Assembly (NCBI RefSeq): GCF_024710485.1
Contig: NZ_JANJUQ010000002.1
Coordinates: 1 to 60,921 of the forward strand
DNA from: Flavobacterium sp.
GTDB lineage: Bacteria > Bacteroidota > Bacteroidia > Flavobacteriales > Flavobacteriaceae
DNA: 60,921 nt
Direction: 5' to 3'
Shown in pieces: positions 8,106 through 15,145 of the stretch. The position numbers and the translations under genes were made by a program. Under the pieces are notes generated by a model. It was given only the letters and a program-made list of their open reading frames with translations, was not told the DNA's origin and did no database searches. Position 1 is the stretch's first letter. Every line of letters begins with the position of its first letter.

Positions 8106-8741
8106 ATGGCAAAACCAAAATTCTATGTAGTATGGCACGGTCGTGAGACCGGAGTTTTTGACTCATGGGAAGCCTGTAAACAACAAACCGGTGGATTTCC
8201 CGGTGCAGTATTCAAGTCCTTTCCCTCCAGAAAAGCGGCTGAAGATGCTTTTGCTAAAGAAAGTTCAGACTATATAAGAAATCATCCTACCAATGTAAAT
8301 AAGCTATCTAAAGAAGCATTAGAATTAATAGGCAATCCCATAGAGGAAAGTATAGCAGTAGATGGTGCTTGGAATACTACTACCGGTATGGTGGAATACC
8401 AGGGTGTTTATAATAAAACGTATGAAGTACTATTTCATGTAGGACCGTTGGAAGATGGTACAAACAACATTGTAGAATTTTTAGCCATAGTTCATGCTTT
8501 AGCTTTGTGCAAACAATGGCATTGGAAAGTGCCCATATATTCCGATAGTAAAATTGCTATAGGTTGGATTAAAGATAAGAGAGCCCGAACAGACCATCCG
8601 ACTAGTGAAAAGAATAAAAAGCTTTTTGATATGTTAGCCAGAGCAGAAAGATGGTTGTTAAACAACGAATATGAAAACCCAATATTAAAATGGGAAACCA
8701 AAGCCTGGGGCGAAAACCCTGCCGATTTTGGAAGAAAATAA
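8106..8741 (+). CDS. Ribonuclease H with N-terminal Cauli_VI/HBD-type domain
   Basis: 211 residues. The N-terminal ~55 residues (KFYVVWHGRETGVFDSWEAC, then AVFKSFPSRKAAEDAF) form the small hybrid-binding domain seen in eukaryotic-type and Bacteroidetes RNase H1. The RNase H fold follows with all four acidic active-site residues in place: D86 (AVDGAW), E124 (NNIVEFLAI), D147 (YSDSKIA) and D207 (NPADFGR). It should cut RNA in RNA-DNA hybrids. A housekeeping RNase H is expected elsewhere, so this operon copy is probably specialised. It lies between a nuclease and a UvrD-type helicase, 6 bp from the latter. Confidence 0.85.
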   Translation: MAKPKFYVVWHGRETGVFDSWEACKQQTGGFPGAVFKSFPSRKAAEDAFAKESSDYIRNHPTNVNKLSKEALELIGNPIEESIAVDGAWNTTTGMVEYQGVYNKTYEVLFHVGPLEDGTNNIVEFLAIVHALALCKQWHWKVPIYSDSKIAIGWIKDKRARTDHPTSEKNKKLFDMLARAERWLLNNEYENPILKWETKAWGENPADFGRK

Positions 8742-8747
8742 AAAGAT

Positions 8748-10889
8748 ATGTCTGAAAGTGATAACATTTTAGAGGGATTAAACGACCGTCAGCAGGAAGC
8801 TGTGGTTAGTGATGCCAAGCGCTTGCTGGTTTTGGCCGGTGCCGGTTCGGGTAAAACGAAAACCCTATTGCAAAAAATCATCTACCTGATAAAAGAAAAA
8901 AAGGTACCTCCTTCCAGTATTTTGGCCATTACATTTACCAAAAACGCCACCAACGAAATGATAGACCGCTTGATCGTTTCGGCTGACAGTAGTGGTATTT
9001 ATGAACGAATCATTTTCAGTAAAGAATTAACCCGAACAGAAAAAGATGCAGAGCGCCGAAATTGGCAACGCAAGTATAAGTGGATTGAAGGATTAACGAT
9101 TCGCACCTTTCACAGCTTTTGTTATAGTGTATTGCGAACCGATGGTGTAAAAGAGTTTGACAATAAGTTTAAAATTATAGGTGATGAAAAATCAACCGAT
9201 ATGGATGACATCTCTAACCGCATTGCCAGTGAAACCGTTTTTGAAGTATTCCACCGCTTGTTTATAGAGAAATGTGAGCGCAATGATTTTCTATTGAAAG
9301 CCAAACGCTATATCCTGGACTATTTGGTGGATAAAATCCATATCCCCAAAGAATACGAGTCGCCTAAAGTTACCGATGGTAAATTTTATACCACTTTAAA
9401 TGGCACTAAGGTAAAATCAAAGTCGGAACAGTATATCGCCGATTGGCTCTATCGCCACAGTATACCATTTGTGTATGAACCCCTATTGAATGTGAGAGAT
9501 TTTGATTTTCATCCTGACTTTTTTATTCCGGATGCCAATTTGTACTTAGAACATGTTAGTGATTTGAGTTACCCCATGGAGGATAAAGAAAAGCAGTTTG
9601 CCAAAGGGAATATCTTATATGCCAAAACATTCGAACGCAATACGCAAGATTCGGCTATTTTTAATCATACACTCGATCAAATTGTGAAGAGCCGATTACC
9701 ATTGGATTTTCATCAAGACAAAAAATTAAACTACTTAGAGGAGTTTAACGGGTATTATGAAGAGGTAAAAGATTTGGTTCGACAAATCATTCGGATTTGC
9801 GATATGATAAAGGTGGAAAATATTGCTTTAGACGAAATAACCGTAAGAGCGGGGAAAGACCAGCATGAGCGCGTTAGGATATTTTACGAGTTAGCCATCC
9901 CCATTATTAAAGATTATATCAACTATACTGTAAATAAATCCTATTTGGATTTTAACGATTTGATTCTTAAAACAGCTAACCTGTTTACCAATCATGAAGA
10001 TGTAAGACAACGTTATCAAGACAGATACCAATATATCCTTGTGGATGAGTTTCAGGATGTAAATAATCTTCAGGTAGAATTAATAAAGCTAATTATAAAA
10101 CCTTCCACGCAATTGTTTTGTGTTGGTGATGATTGGCAAAGTATTTATGGCTTCAGGGGCTCGAATGTGGAATATATCATCAATTTTGAAAAGTACTTTT
10201 CTGATGCACAACTCATCAAACTAAACCAAAATTACAGAAGTGAGCGAAATATTGTTGAGGCCAGTAACGAAGTAATAAAATACAATAAATACAAGATTGA
10301 AAAAGATATTTCAGCCACAAAGGATACCCAAGAGAAAATTGTAATTCAGCATGGTAATAATGATGAGGACAATGTTAGATATTGTATTGAAAAAGTAAAA
10401 GAGTTATTGGAAGAAGGCTATGCTAAAGACGATATTTTGTTTCTCTACCGCAGGAATAATATGTTTTTCAAATACCGTGAGGAATTTAAACAACATAAGT
10501 TTTTTGTGAATGGAAAAACCATTCACGCTTCAAAAGGATTGGAGGCCAAAGTTGTTTTTATTGTTGGGTTAACAAATGGAAAAGGTGGCTTCCCTGATGT
10601 ATGGTTAGAAGACCGATTATTCCAAATTATTAAAACAGCCGATTACAATTTAATGTTAGAAGAAGAAAGAAGACTATTTTATGTAGCCCTCACAAGAGCC
10701 AAAGAAAAACTTTATTTAATTACCGAAAGAGGCAATGAATCGAGTTTTTTGAACGAAATCCCGGCAGAGTACACCTCAAAAAGTAAGCAACTGACAAAGA
10801 TAAACCACAGACAGAATGAGTGTAAAAGTTGTCATGCTCCCATGAAAGAAGAATGGGTTGCTTGTCCAAAATGTGGGGAGAAGTATTAA
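8748..10889 (+). CDS. UvrD-like helicase with embedded PD-(D/E)XK-type domain and zinc ribbon
   Basis: 713 residues. Superfamily-1A helicase motifs are present: Walker A GAGSGKT (31-37), ILVDEFQDVNN (430-440), QNYRSERNI (494-502), HASKGLEAK (about 596-604) and RRLFYVALTRAKEKL (about 641-655). Between the first helicase motifs and the DEFQD box, residues about 220-275 (KSKSEQYIADWL, then FHPDFFIP and LYLEH) have the layout of a PD-(D/E)XK nuclease core, although the final lysine of the motif is not evident. The last 22 residues contain two CxxC pairs (CKSC, CPKC), a zinc ribbon. It is the last gene of the operon and likely unwinds and perhaps cuts DNA or R-loops. Confidence 0.8.
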   Translation: MSESDNILEGLNDRQQEAVVSDAKRLLVLAGAGSGKTKTLLQKIIYLIKEKKVPPSSILAITFTKNATNEMIDRLIVSADSSGIYERIIFSKELTRTEKDAERRNWQRKYKWIEGLTIRTFHSFCYSVLRTDGVKEFDNKFKIIGDEKSTDMDDISNRIASETVFEVFHRLFIEKCERNDFLLKAKRYILDYLVDKIHIPKEYESPKVTDGKFYTTLNGTKVKSKSEQYIADWLYRHSIPFVYEPLLNVRDFDFHPDFFIPDANLYLEHVSDLSYPMEDKEKQFAKGNILYAKTFERNTQDSAIFNHTLDQIVKSRLPLDFHQDKKLNYLEEFNGYYEEVKDLVRQIIRICDMIKVENIALDEITVRAGKDQHERVRIFYELAIPIIKDYINYTVNKSYLDFNDLILKTANLFTNHEDVRQRYQDRYQYILVDEFQDVNNLQVELIKLIIKPSTQLFCVGDDWQSIYGFRGSNVEYIINFEKYFSDAQLIKLNQNYRSERNIVEASNEVIKYNKYKIEKDISATKDTQEKIVIQHGNNDEDNVRYCIEKVKELLEEGYAKDDILFLYRRNNMFFKYREEFKQHKFFVNGKTIHASKGLEAKVVFIVGLTNGKGGFPDVWLEDRLFQIIKTADYNLMLEEERRLFYVALTRAKEKLYLITERGNESSFLNEIPAEYTSKSKQLTKINHRQNECKSCHAPMKEEWVACPKCGEKY

Positions 10890-11027
10890 TTTATACAAAT
10901 TATTCAAAAACCCACTTAATATGACCAATCAAAACTCTCATCATATTAATAAACATCAAGTATAGTCTTAATGGCAACCTCGTGGCAAGAATAACTGTAG
11001 GATTTTTATACAACCCAAAACCGACTT

Positions 11028-11423
11028 ATGACCAACCAACAAATACACCAAGCATTTTTAGGCACTACTTATAAAGTACTAAACCCGGTGATTGACATTA
11101 AAATCAATTCAAAAATTACAGCGTTACATTCCCTTACATCGTGGGCATTCATCACCGCATGGAACCCGCTACCGGAGGTATTGCCATTGGAAGCAAATAA
11201 AGACAGGAACCATCAGTTGGCGCAAGACATCAAAAACCTCGGGTTACAATACAGTCATGGTATCGGTGTTTCTGAAGATGAACAATGGTCAGAGGAAAGT
11301 TTTTTTATAGAAAATATAACTTTAGAAAAAGCGAATGAACTCGCCGTGAAATATGGCCAATTGGCATTTGTTTGGGGTGAAAAAAATGGGATAGCGACAT
11401 TAGTTTATACAATTTTGCCTTAA
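11028..11423 (+). CDS. DUF3293 domain protein
   Basis: 131 residues. The pattern WAFITAWNPLPEVLPLEANK early and GIGVSEDEQWSEESFFIEN in the middle matches DUF3293, a small family usually found singly in bacterial genomes. The biochemical function is unknown. It is separated by 138 bp from the helicase gene and so may be independently transcribed. A near-copy of its first codons (ATGACCAATCAAAA at 10921) opens a 14-codon frame in the gap, probably by chance. Confidence 0.7.
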   Translation: MTNQQIHQAFLGTTYKVLNPVIDIKINSKITALHSLTSWAFITAWNPLPEVLPLEANKDRNHQLAQDIKNLGLQYSHGIGVSEDEQWSEESFFIENITLEKANELAVKYGQLAFVWGEKNGIATLVYTILP

Positions 11424-11463
11424 AAAACTTGCAGATTAGAAATAATTTGTACAACTTTGCTAA

Positions 11464-11592
11464 AGCATCCAGAATTCCGATACCTATCGGGATGCCAACC
11501 GATCAGCTCACGACACGGTGGCCCAGTATGCGGAACAGTCGTTCAAATGTGTGGAGAAGCCGCAATTCTTTTACCGTATTGAGTCGACATAA
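11464..11592 (+). pseudogene. Orphan C-terminal coding fragment
   Basis: An open stretch of 42 codons without a start ends at TAA 11590-11592 and reads ...RSAHDTVAQYAEQSF then KPQFFYRIEST. It is visibly GC-richer than its surroundings and uses codons such as CAG, GTG and GCG that neighbours avoid. It looks like the 3' end of a gene brought in with another mobile element and left behind by deletion. I do not recognise the family. A palindrome CCGATACCTATCGG (11478-11491) lies at its 5' end. Confidence 0.45.
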
Positions 11593-11622
11593 CAAAAATG
11601 TTTAATTTTTAATTGTTATGTT

Positions 11623-12450
11623 ATGAAACATGCCAACTCAAGTGCTGTGTTGCAACTAATTTGCCGGCACCAACATTTGGTTACCCAAAACCATTATGAT
11701 GAGTACAAACTACTCACCGTACAAAAATGGGAAATTACCCAAAATGTAGTTTTAGTAAGGGAACTCATTTATGATGAAGCAACACCTTTAATCATCGAAT
11801 GGCAGCACGACGGATTAACTTCGTTGCTGGATGTTACCGGTTGTGTACCTTATGAACTTTGGTATTTTGACCAAGACAAAAAATTTACCGGAAAAGCGTT
11901 TAGTTTGGGTAATGCAAGCGGTAATTACATGATTCAAACCCAGGCCCGGTATGTATTACTTTGGAACAGGACTAAGTCGCCAAAAACTACCCAATACTTA
12001 GCTGATTTTAACTGCATGGCTATGGATTGGGAAGGTGAGGGGAAATTTAATTTTACCCATCAAAACTTTGGTCTTCATTACGGCCGATTTCCGTATTTAA
12101 TTATACCGGTTCAATCGGTATGTTTTACTCAGATTCCAATTAGTAGTAACACTACCGAAAAGCACTTTCCGGGCTTAATCATTCGAAATTGTTGGAACGA
12201 TAAGGAACTTGTTGAGAAGCACTTGCTAGAGGTATCCCAACAATACTATGATAGTTTGAAACGGAAGAATCATAATCAAATTAGAATGGTTTTAGTGTTA
12301 AGCCCTACTAAAGCCCATTATTTTGAACCTGATGGCAGTATAGTGGCTAGTACCGAAATTCCATCGGGTGGCATTCTTTTAGACACTAACAAGAATACGA
12401 TAGCTAAAAATACGCTGCACTATGTACAACCCATTATCAATACCTTTTAA
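11623..12450 (+). CDS. Hypothetical protein, first of three-gene cluster
   Basis: 275 residues with no signal peptide and no recognisable catalytic motif. The middle has several aromatic-rich beta-type segments (YELWYFDQDKKFTGKAFSLG, ARYVLLWN). The C-terminal half carries MVLVLSPTKAHYFEPDGS. The gene begins 31 bp after the orphan coding fragment and is followed after 11 bp by the 140-aa gene, so the three genes 11623-13471 are probably co-transcribed. I do not recognise it. Its lone position inside the island suggests cargo rather than core function. Confidence 0.6.
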   Translation: MKHANSSAVLQLICRHQHLVTQNHYDEYKLLTVQKWEITQNVVLVRELIYDEATPLIIEWQHDGLTSLLDVTGCVPYELWYFDQDKKFTGKAFSLGNASGNYMIQTQARYVLLWNRTKSPKTTQYLADFNCMAMDWEGEGKFNFTHQNFGLHYGRFPYLIIPVQSVCFTQIPISSNTTEKHFPGLIIRNCWNDKELVEKHLLEVSQQYYDSLKRKNHNQIRMVLVLSPTKAHYFEPDGSIVASTEIPSGGILLDTNKNTIAKNTLHYVQPIINTF

Positions 12451-12461
12451 ATTACAGCAAG

Positions 12462-12884
12462 ATGAGTTCCACCACCTTTAAAATACGTCACAATCATTTT
12501 ACACCGGAAACTACAACAGCCTTTTTAAAGGAGCATGAAGAGGCTTGTAAAACCATGGAGGCAGAAGCATTTGCCGCTCTTTTCAAAAAATATGATTTAT
12601 CCTTTATAGAAGACGCGGAAGCGGTGCTTATGGACATACTGGATATCATGAGTAGTTGGAAAAATACGAAGTTAGGCACTGTGCTGCTTGAGCTGTCTGA
12701 ATATGATTCGCAATGCATTTTTTGTGATTTTGGCAAGAAAGTAAAAGTATATAAATGGACCTACAATAATCCGTTAGATGAAGGGGTAAAGCGAATCCTT
12801 ATTTATCAAAATACGATTGGATTTCGCTTTGAATTTAAAGACGATAGATTGGTTGAGTATGGCCTGTGCAATAGTTTTCGTTAA
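12462..12884 (+). CDS. Hypothetical protein, possibly NTF2-like
   Basis: 140 residues. The pattern TPETTTAFLKEHEEACKTME, then AFAALFKKYDLSFIEDAEAVL followed by beta-type segments resembles the small cone-shaped NTF2/SnoaL fold, often used for binding rather than catalysis. The resemblance is by pattern only and weak. No signal peptide. It lies 11 bp after the 275-aa gene and 14 bp before the 190-aa gene. Confidence 0.5.
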   Translation: MSSTTFKIRHNHFTPETTTAFLKEHEEACKTMEAEAFAALFKKYDLSFIEDAEAVLMDILDIMSSWKNTKLGTVLLELSEYDSQCIFCDFGKKVKVYKWTYNNPLDEGVKRILIYQNTIGFRFEFKDDRLVEYGLCNSFR

Positions 12885-12898
12885 TCTTTACACTAGTA

Positions 12899-13471
12899 AT
12901 GATGAATAGAATAAGTTCAAAAACATTTACGGCTGTTGCAACCCTTGGCTTGTTGAAAGGCTATACGAGCCAGCCGATTTCATTGTCCAACTTTAAAAAG
13001 GAATTGCAAATAGGGCAGAAGGCAGTTTTAGATACAACAGGAGTAGCATTAATTACCAAAGTGACGCCTTGCGAAATTGTTTTTTTAGGGCAAGAAGAAC
13101 CATCAGTTACTTTGGAATGGATTCAATATCCGAAATTCTCAACGGATGAGGTGTTACTTAAGAAAGCCATTATTCACTTAGTTGAATTGTTGATGGCAGC
13201 ATTAGAACAAAACAGAACTGTTATTGTTTTTGCCGATGAAACTATTTGTTTGGAAAAATCGGGTGCTATTGACCCGAGGATAAAGCTTAATGCAGAAAGT
13301 GCAATTACTTCACTAACAACTTCAAATAAAACCCCGAATACATTTTTGTATCCCGATCATACATTGGAGATGATGAAAACGGGGGTTGTTTATGATTCGA
13401 AGGAATTTTTAAGAGATGTTTCAGAGGATAGTTTGGCATTTAAAATACGTAGTAAGAACCAAAAATCATAA
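12899..13471 (+). CDS. Hypothetical protein, last of three-gene cluster
   Basis: 190 residues, not recognised. It begins MNRISSKTFTAVATLGLLKG with a mildly hydrophobic stretch that is not a convincing signal peptide. The middle (KKAIIHLVELLMAALEQN, then TVIVFADETICLEKSG) suggests an alpha/beta protein. It is the last gene of the cluster and is followed by the large inverted-repeat block, with no obvious terminator in between. Confidence 0.55.
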   Translation: MMNRISSKTFTAVATLGLLKGYTSQPISLSNFKKELQIGQKAVLDTTGVALITKVTPCEIVFLGQEEPSVTLEWIQYPKFSTDEVLLKKAIIHLVELLMAALEQNRTVIVFADETICLEKSGAIDPRIKLNAESAITSLTTSNKTPNTFLYPDHTLEMMKTGVVYDSKEFLRDVSEDSLAFKIRSKNQKS

Positions 13472-13508
13472 TCCATTATTTTATAATAAAGTAAACCTAA
13501 TTTTCTAC

Positions 13509-13695
13509 GATAAACCATTCCGGTTTATCATCTAATAGTAACTTTATCAAACGAAGGTAAATTTTACCTTCTAAAACAAAACGAGGGTAATTTTAGTCAA
13601 AATTCACCCTCGTTCGTATTTTCATCACCTAGTGTTCACATAAAAACACTTGTTCACGAAACGTGAACAAACAAAAAAAGTGAACACATATCGCA
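13509..13695. repeat. Stack of inverted repeats with four TGTTCAC half-sites
   Basis: Consecutive palindromes are visible. GATAAACC/GGTTTATC spans 13509-13529. GAAGGTAAA/TTTACCTTC spans 13553-13571. ACGAGGGTAATTTT with AAAATT-C-ACCCTCGT spans 13581-13613. Then come four GTTCAC-type half-sites: GTGTTCAC 13632, TTGTTCACG 13650, CGTGAACAA 13662 and GTGAACAC 13680, which form nested symmetric pairs. ATCGC/GCGAT follows near 13690. The second and third palindromes are related to each other in sequence. Such clusters are seen at plasmid origins, recombinase accessory sites and operators. Which one applies here is open. Confidence 0.55.
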
Positions 13696-13902
13696 TATCG
13701 CGATTTGTGATGTAAAGAATAAGTTGAGGTATAACTTCTCTGGAAAATGACATTTTTTTAGAGAGTCTCTAGTTTAAAATTTTCCAAACCAACGGTAGTT
13801 ATCGCCGCCAAAAAGAATAATTAGTAGATTGTTAGCAAAAAGTGTACTGATTATCTCTAACTTTAAACCTACTCAAAGCCCAATCAAAGGCATGGATAAA
13901 GT

Positions 13903-14079
13903 ATGAAATCCCCCAAAGAGGTTGTGTGTCTACCCAAAGGATATACAGCGTATTACAGGCAAAAGTTACCGGCAAAGTCTTAGACTATGCATAAGATAAG
14001 AAATGACCTCAATAAGCTCGAAAATGAGTTTGAGAGCATTGAAGAGTTCAGTGATTACACCAGCTTAAAATACGAGTAA
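13903..14079 (+). pseudogene. Frameshifted copy of the small HTH-type gene
   Basis: Three reading frames join into one recognisable protein. MKSPKEVVCLPK (from ATG 13903) is followed, after a +1 shift near 13939, by DIQRITGKSYRQSLRL. After a second shift near 13987 the frame reads MHKIRNDLNKLENEF and then IEEFSDYTSLKYE, ending at 14079. The joined product matches the family of the intact gene at 1288-1491 (KDVQLITGKSERQAR..., HEFCEYM). It lies just inside the right direct repeat and points toward it, mirroring the left end. Confidence 0.65.
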
Positions 14080-14206
14080 GTGTTGGACTTAATTGTTGAC
14101 TGATTATCAAAGTCAGCAGTTCAATTATTGTACATCGATAGTTGTTGTTTTTAGATGAACTTCCTAAATTCACTCTATCAAAATGGCACAAAGCGAATCA
14201 TATTGA

Positions 14207-14231
14207 TAGGGGTAGAATTCGGGGTACTTGA
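14207..14231. repeat. Right 25-bp direct repeat (candidate attachment site)
   Basis: TAGGGGTAG-AATTC followed by GGGGTAC and TTGA matches the left copy at 1035-1059 in the same orientation with two mismatches. It lies between the decayed HTH-type gene and the chromosomal sigma factor locus, and I take it as the probable right border of the island. Unlike the left copy it has no nearby inverted partner. Confidence 0.5.
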
Positions 14232-14410
14232 AGAATGTATTACTCTATAGCCTTGATTTTAGGGCGTAATTTCAGAAAGTTCATATCTCCTGAGATCACG
14301 AATAAACAAAACACCACTCTCTTATTTCGCCTCTGAAAAAAAAATCACAATTTCTGCATCTTTTTCCAAACTTTCCGGTCTTATTGATATAAACCATAAA
14401 ATTAATCATC

Positions 14411-14512
14411 ATGAGAACAAAAGATTCAAATAATTGCGGATGCGCTAACGGTGGTACTTGTACCTGTGTAAACTGTCAATGTACAAATTGTGCTTGTCAC
14501 AGCTGTAATTAA
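14411..14512 (+). CDS. Cysteine-rich metallothionein-like peptide
   Basis: 33 residues starting MRTKDSNN, then nine cysteines and one histidine in 25 residues, arranged as CxC, CxC, CxC, CxC and a final CxHxxC-type end. CxC spacing of this density is typical of metallothioneins and other soft-metal-binding peptides. A terminator follows the stop at once, and 60 bp later comes the SigZ-type sigma factor, whose tail is also cysteine/histidine-rich. The arrangement suggests a metal-sensing or metal-buffering unit, read partly through the terminator. The gene is short, so composition rather than homology supports it. Confidence 0.6.
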   Translation: MRTKDSNNCGCANGGTCTCVNCQCTNCACHSCN

Positions 14513-14519
14513 ACAACAA

Positions 14520-14547
14520 CCCAACCTGTAATGGTTGGGTTTTATTT
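14520..14547 (+). terminator. Terminator between peptide gene and sigma factor
   Basis: CCCAACC (14520-14526) pairs with GGTTGGG (14533-14539), followed by TTTTATTTT. It lies 7 bp after the peptide stop codon. It contains an in-frame ATG (14531) that should not be taken as the sigma factor start. Confidence 0.75.
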
Positions 14548-14572
14548 TGTATCTTTATTTACCAAAACCAGT

Positions 14573-15145
14573 ATGAAAACAACAAAAGACATACCAACAT
14601 CATTGACTTCAGCAGAAGTTTGGAATAGTTATTCAACCGAAGTAAAGCGTTATATCAGAAGTAAAGTCAAAGATTCGGAATTGACTAATGATTTACTGCA
14701 AGAAGTATTTATTAAGGTTCATCTTAATTTAGAGAAAGTACAAAAAACGGAAAGTTTACGCTCTTGGATTTTTAGTATTGCTTACAATACAGTTATGAAT
14801 CATTTTGGAAAACCAAACAATATATCTTTGAATAGCAATCTGCCTGAAGAAGCTACTACAGAAGAGCAACGCAGTCCGATTAGTTGTTTATTGCCAATGA
14901 TTAAAAATTTGCCGGAATTGTATAGAGAACCTTTGATCCAAAGTGAAATTAACGGAAAAAAGCAGGCTGAAGTGGCTGAAATTCTAAAAATGACACTACC
15001 TGCAGTAAAATCCAGAATACAACGAGGAAGAAGATTGCTGCAGGAAGGTTTCATGGAATGTTGCCATTACCGGTTAAATGATAAAGGCTTCTTAGTAGGG
15101 GAACATCAGGAAAAAGAGGATTGCCGTATTTGCGGAAAGCACTAG
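14573..15145 (+). CDS. sigZ: ECF RNA polymerase sigma factor, SigZ-type
   Basis: 190 residues from ATG 14573. Region 2 is seen in VWNSYSTEVKRYIRSKV with DLLQEVFIKVHLNLEKV. Region 4 is seen in LPELYREPLIQSEINGKKQA, then EVAEILKMTLPAVKSRIQRG. The C-terminal tail (MECCHYRLNDKGFLVGEHQE with a final EDCRICGKH) is a Cys/His cluster typical of SigZ and may bind metal or sense redox state. No anti-sigma gene is adjacent; the neighbour upstream is the cysteine-rich peptide. The gene meets the DUF3810 gene end to end (15145/15146) in convergent orientation with no terminator between them. Confidence 0.8.
   Translation: MKTTKDIPTSLTSAEVWNSYSTEVKRYIRSKVKDSELTNDLLQEVFIKVHLNLEKVQKTESLRSWIFSIAYNTVMNHFGKPNNISLNSNLPEEATTEEQRSPISCLLPMIKNLPELYREPLIQSEINGKKQAEVAEILKMTLPAVKSRIQRGRRLLQEGFMECCHYRLNDKGFLVGEHQEKEDCRICGKH

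Larger units (their letters stand above)
13472..14410. other. Noncoding 0.9-kb right end of the accessory island
   Basis: No intact gene. From left to right it holds a stack of inverted repeats (13509-13695), a further spaced pair TGGAAAAT (13741-13748)/ATTTTCCA (13779-13786) with AGAGA-G-TCTCT between, a frameshifted HTH-type gene (13903-14079), and the right copy of the 25-bp direct repeat (14207-14231). The leader of the cysteine-rich peptide gene follows. Confidence 0.6.

Noticed and set aside
10921..10965. Short 14-codon frame before the DUF3293 gene
   Set aside because: Too short, no supporting composition or conservation; the likeness to the start of the next gene is probably chance.
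13509..13695. CRISPR array
   Set aside because: The repeats are inverted, differ from each other and lack regular spacers; no cas gene is present.
925..14299. Shared 10-mer CTGAGATCAC at 925-934 and 14290-14299
   Set aside because: Too short to be a second pair of element ends, and not placed symmetrically to the 25-bp repeats; possibly chance.
14531..14572. Earlier ATG start for the sigma factor
   Set aside because: It lies within the hairpin of the upstream terminator, and the added residues are not sigma-like.
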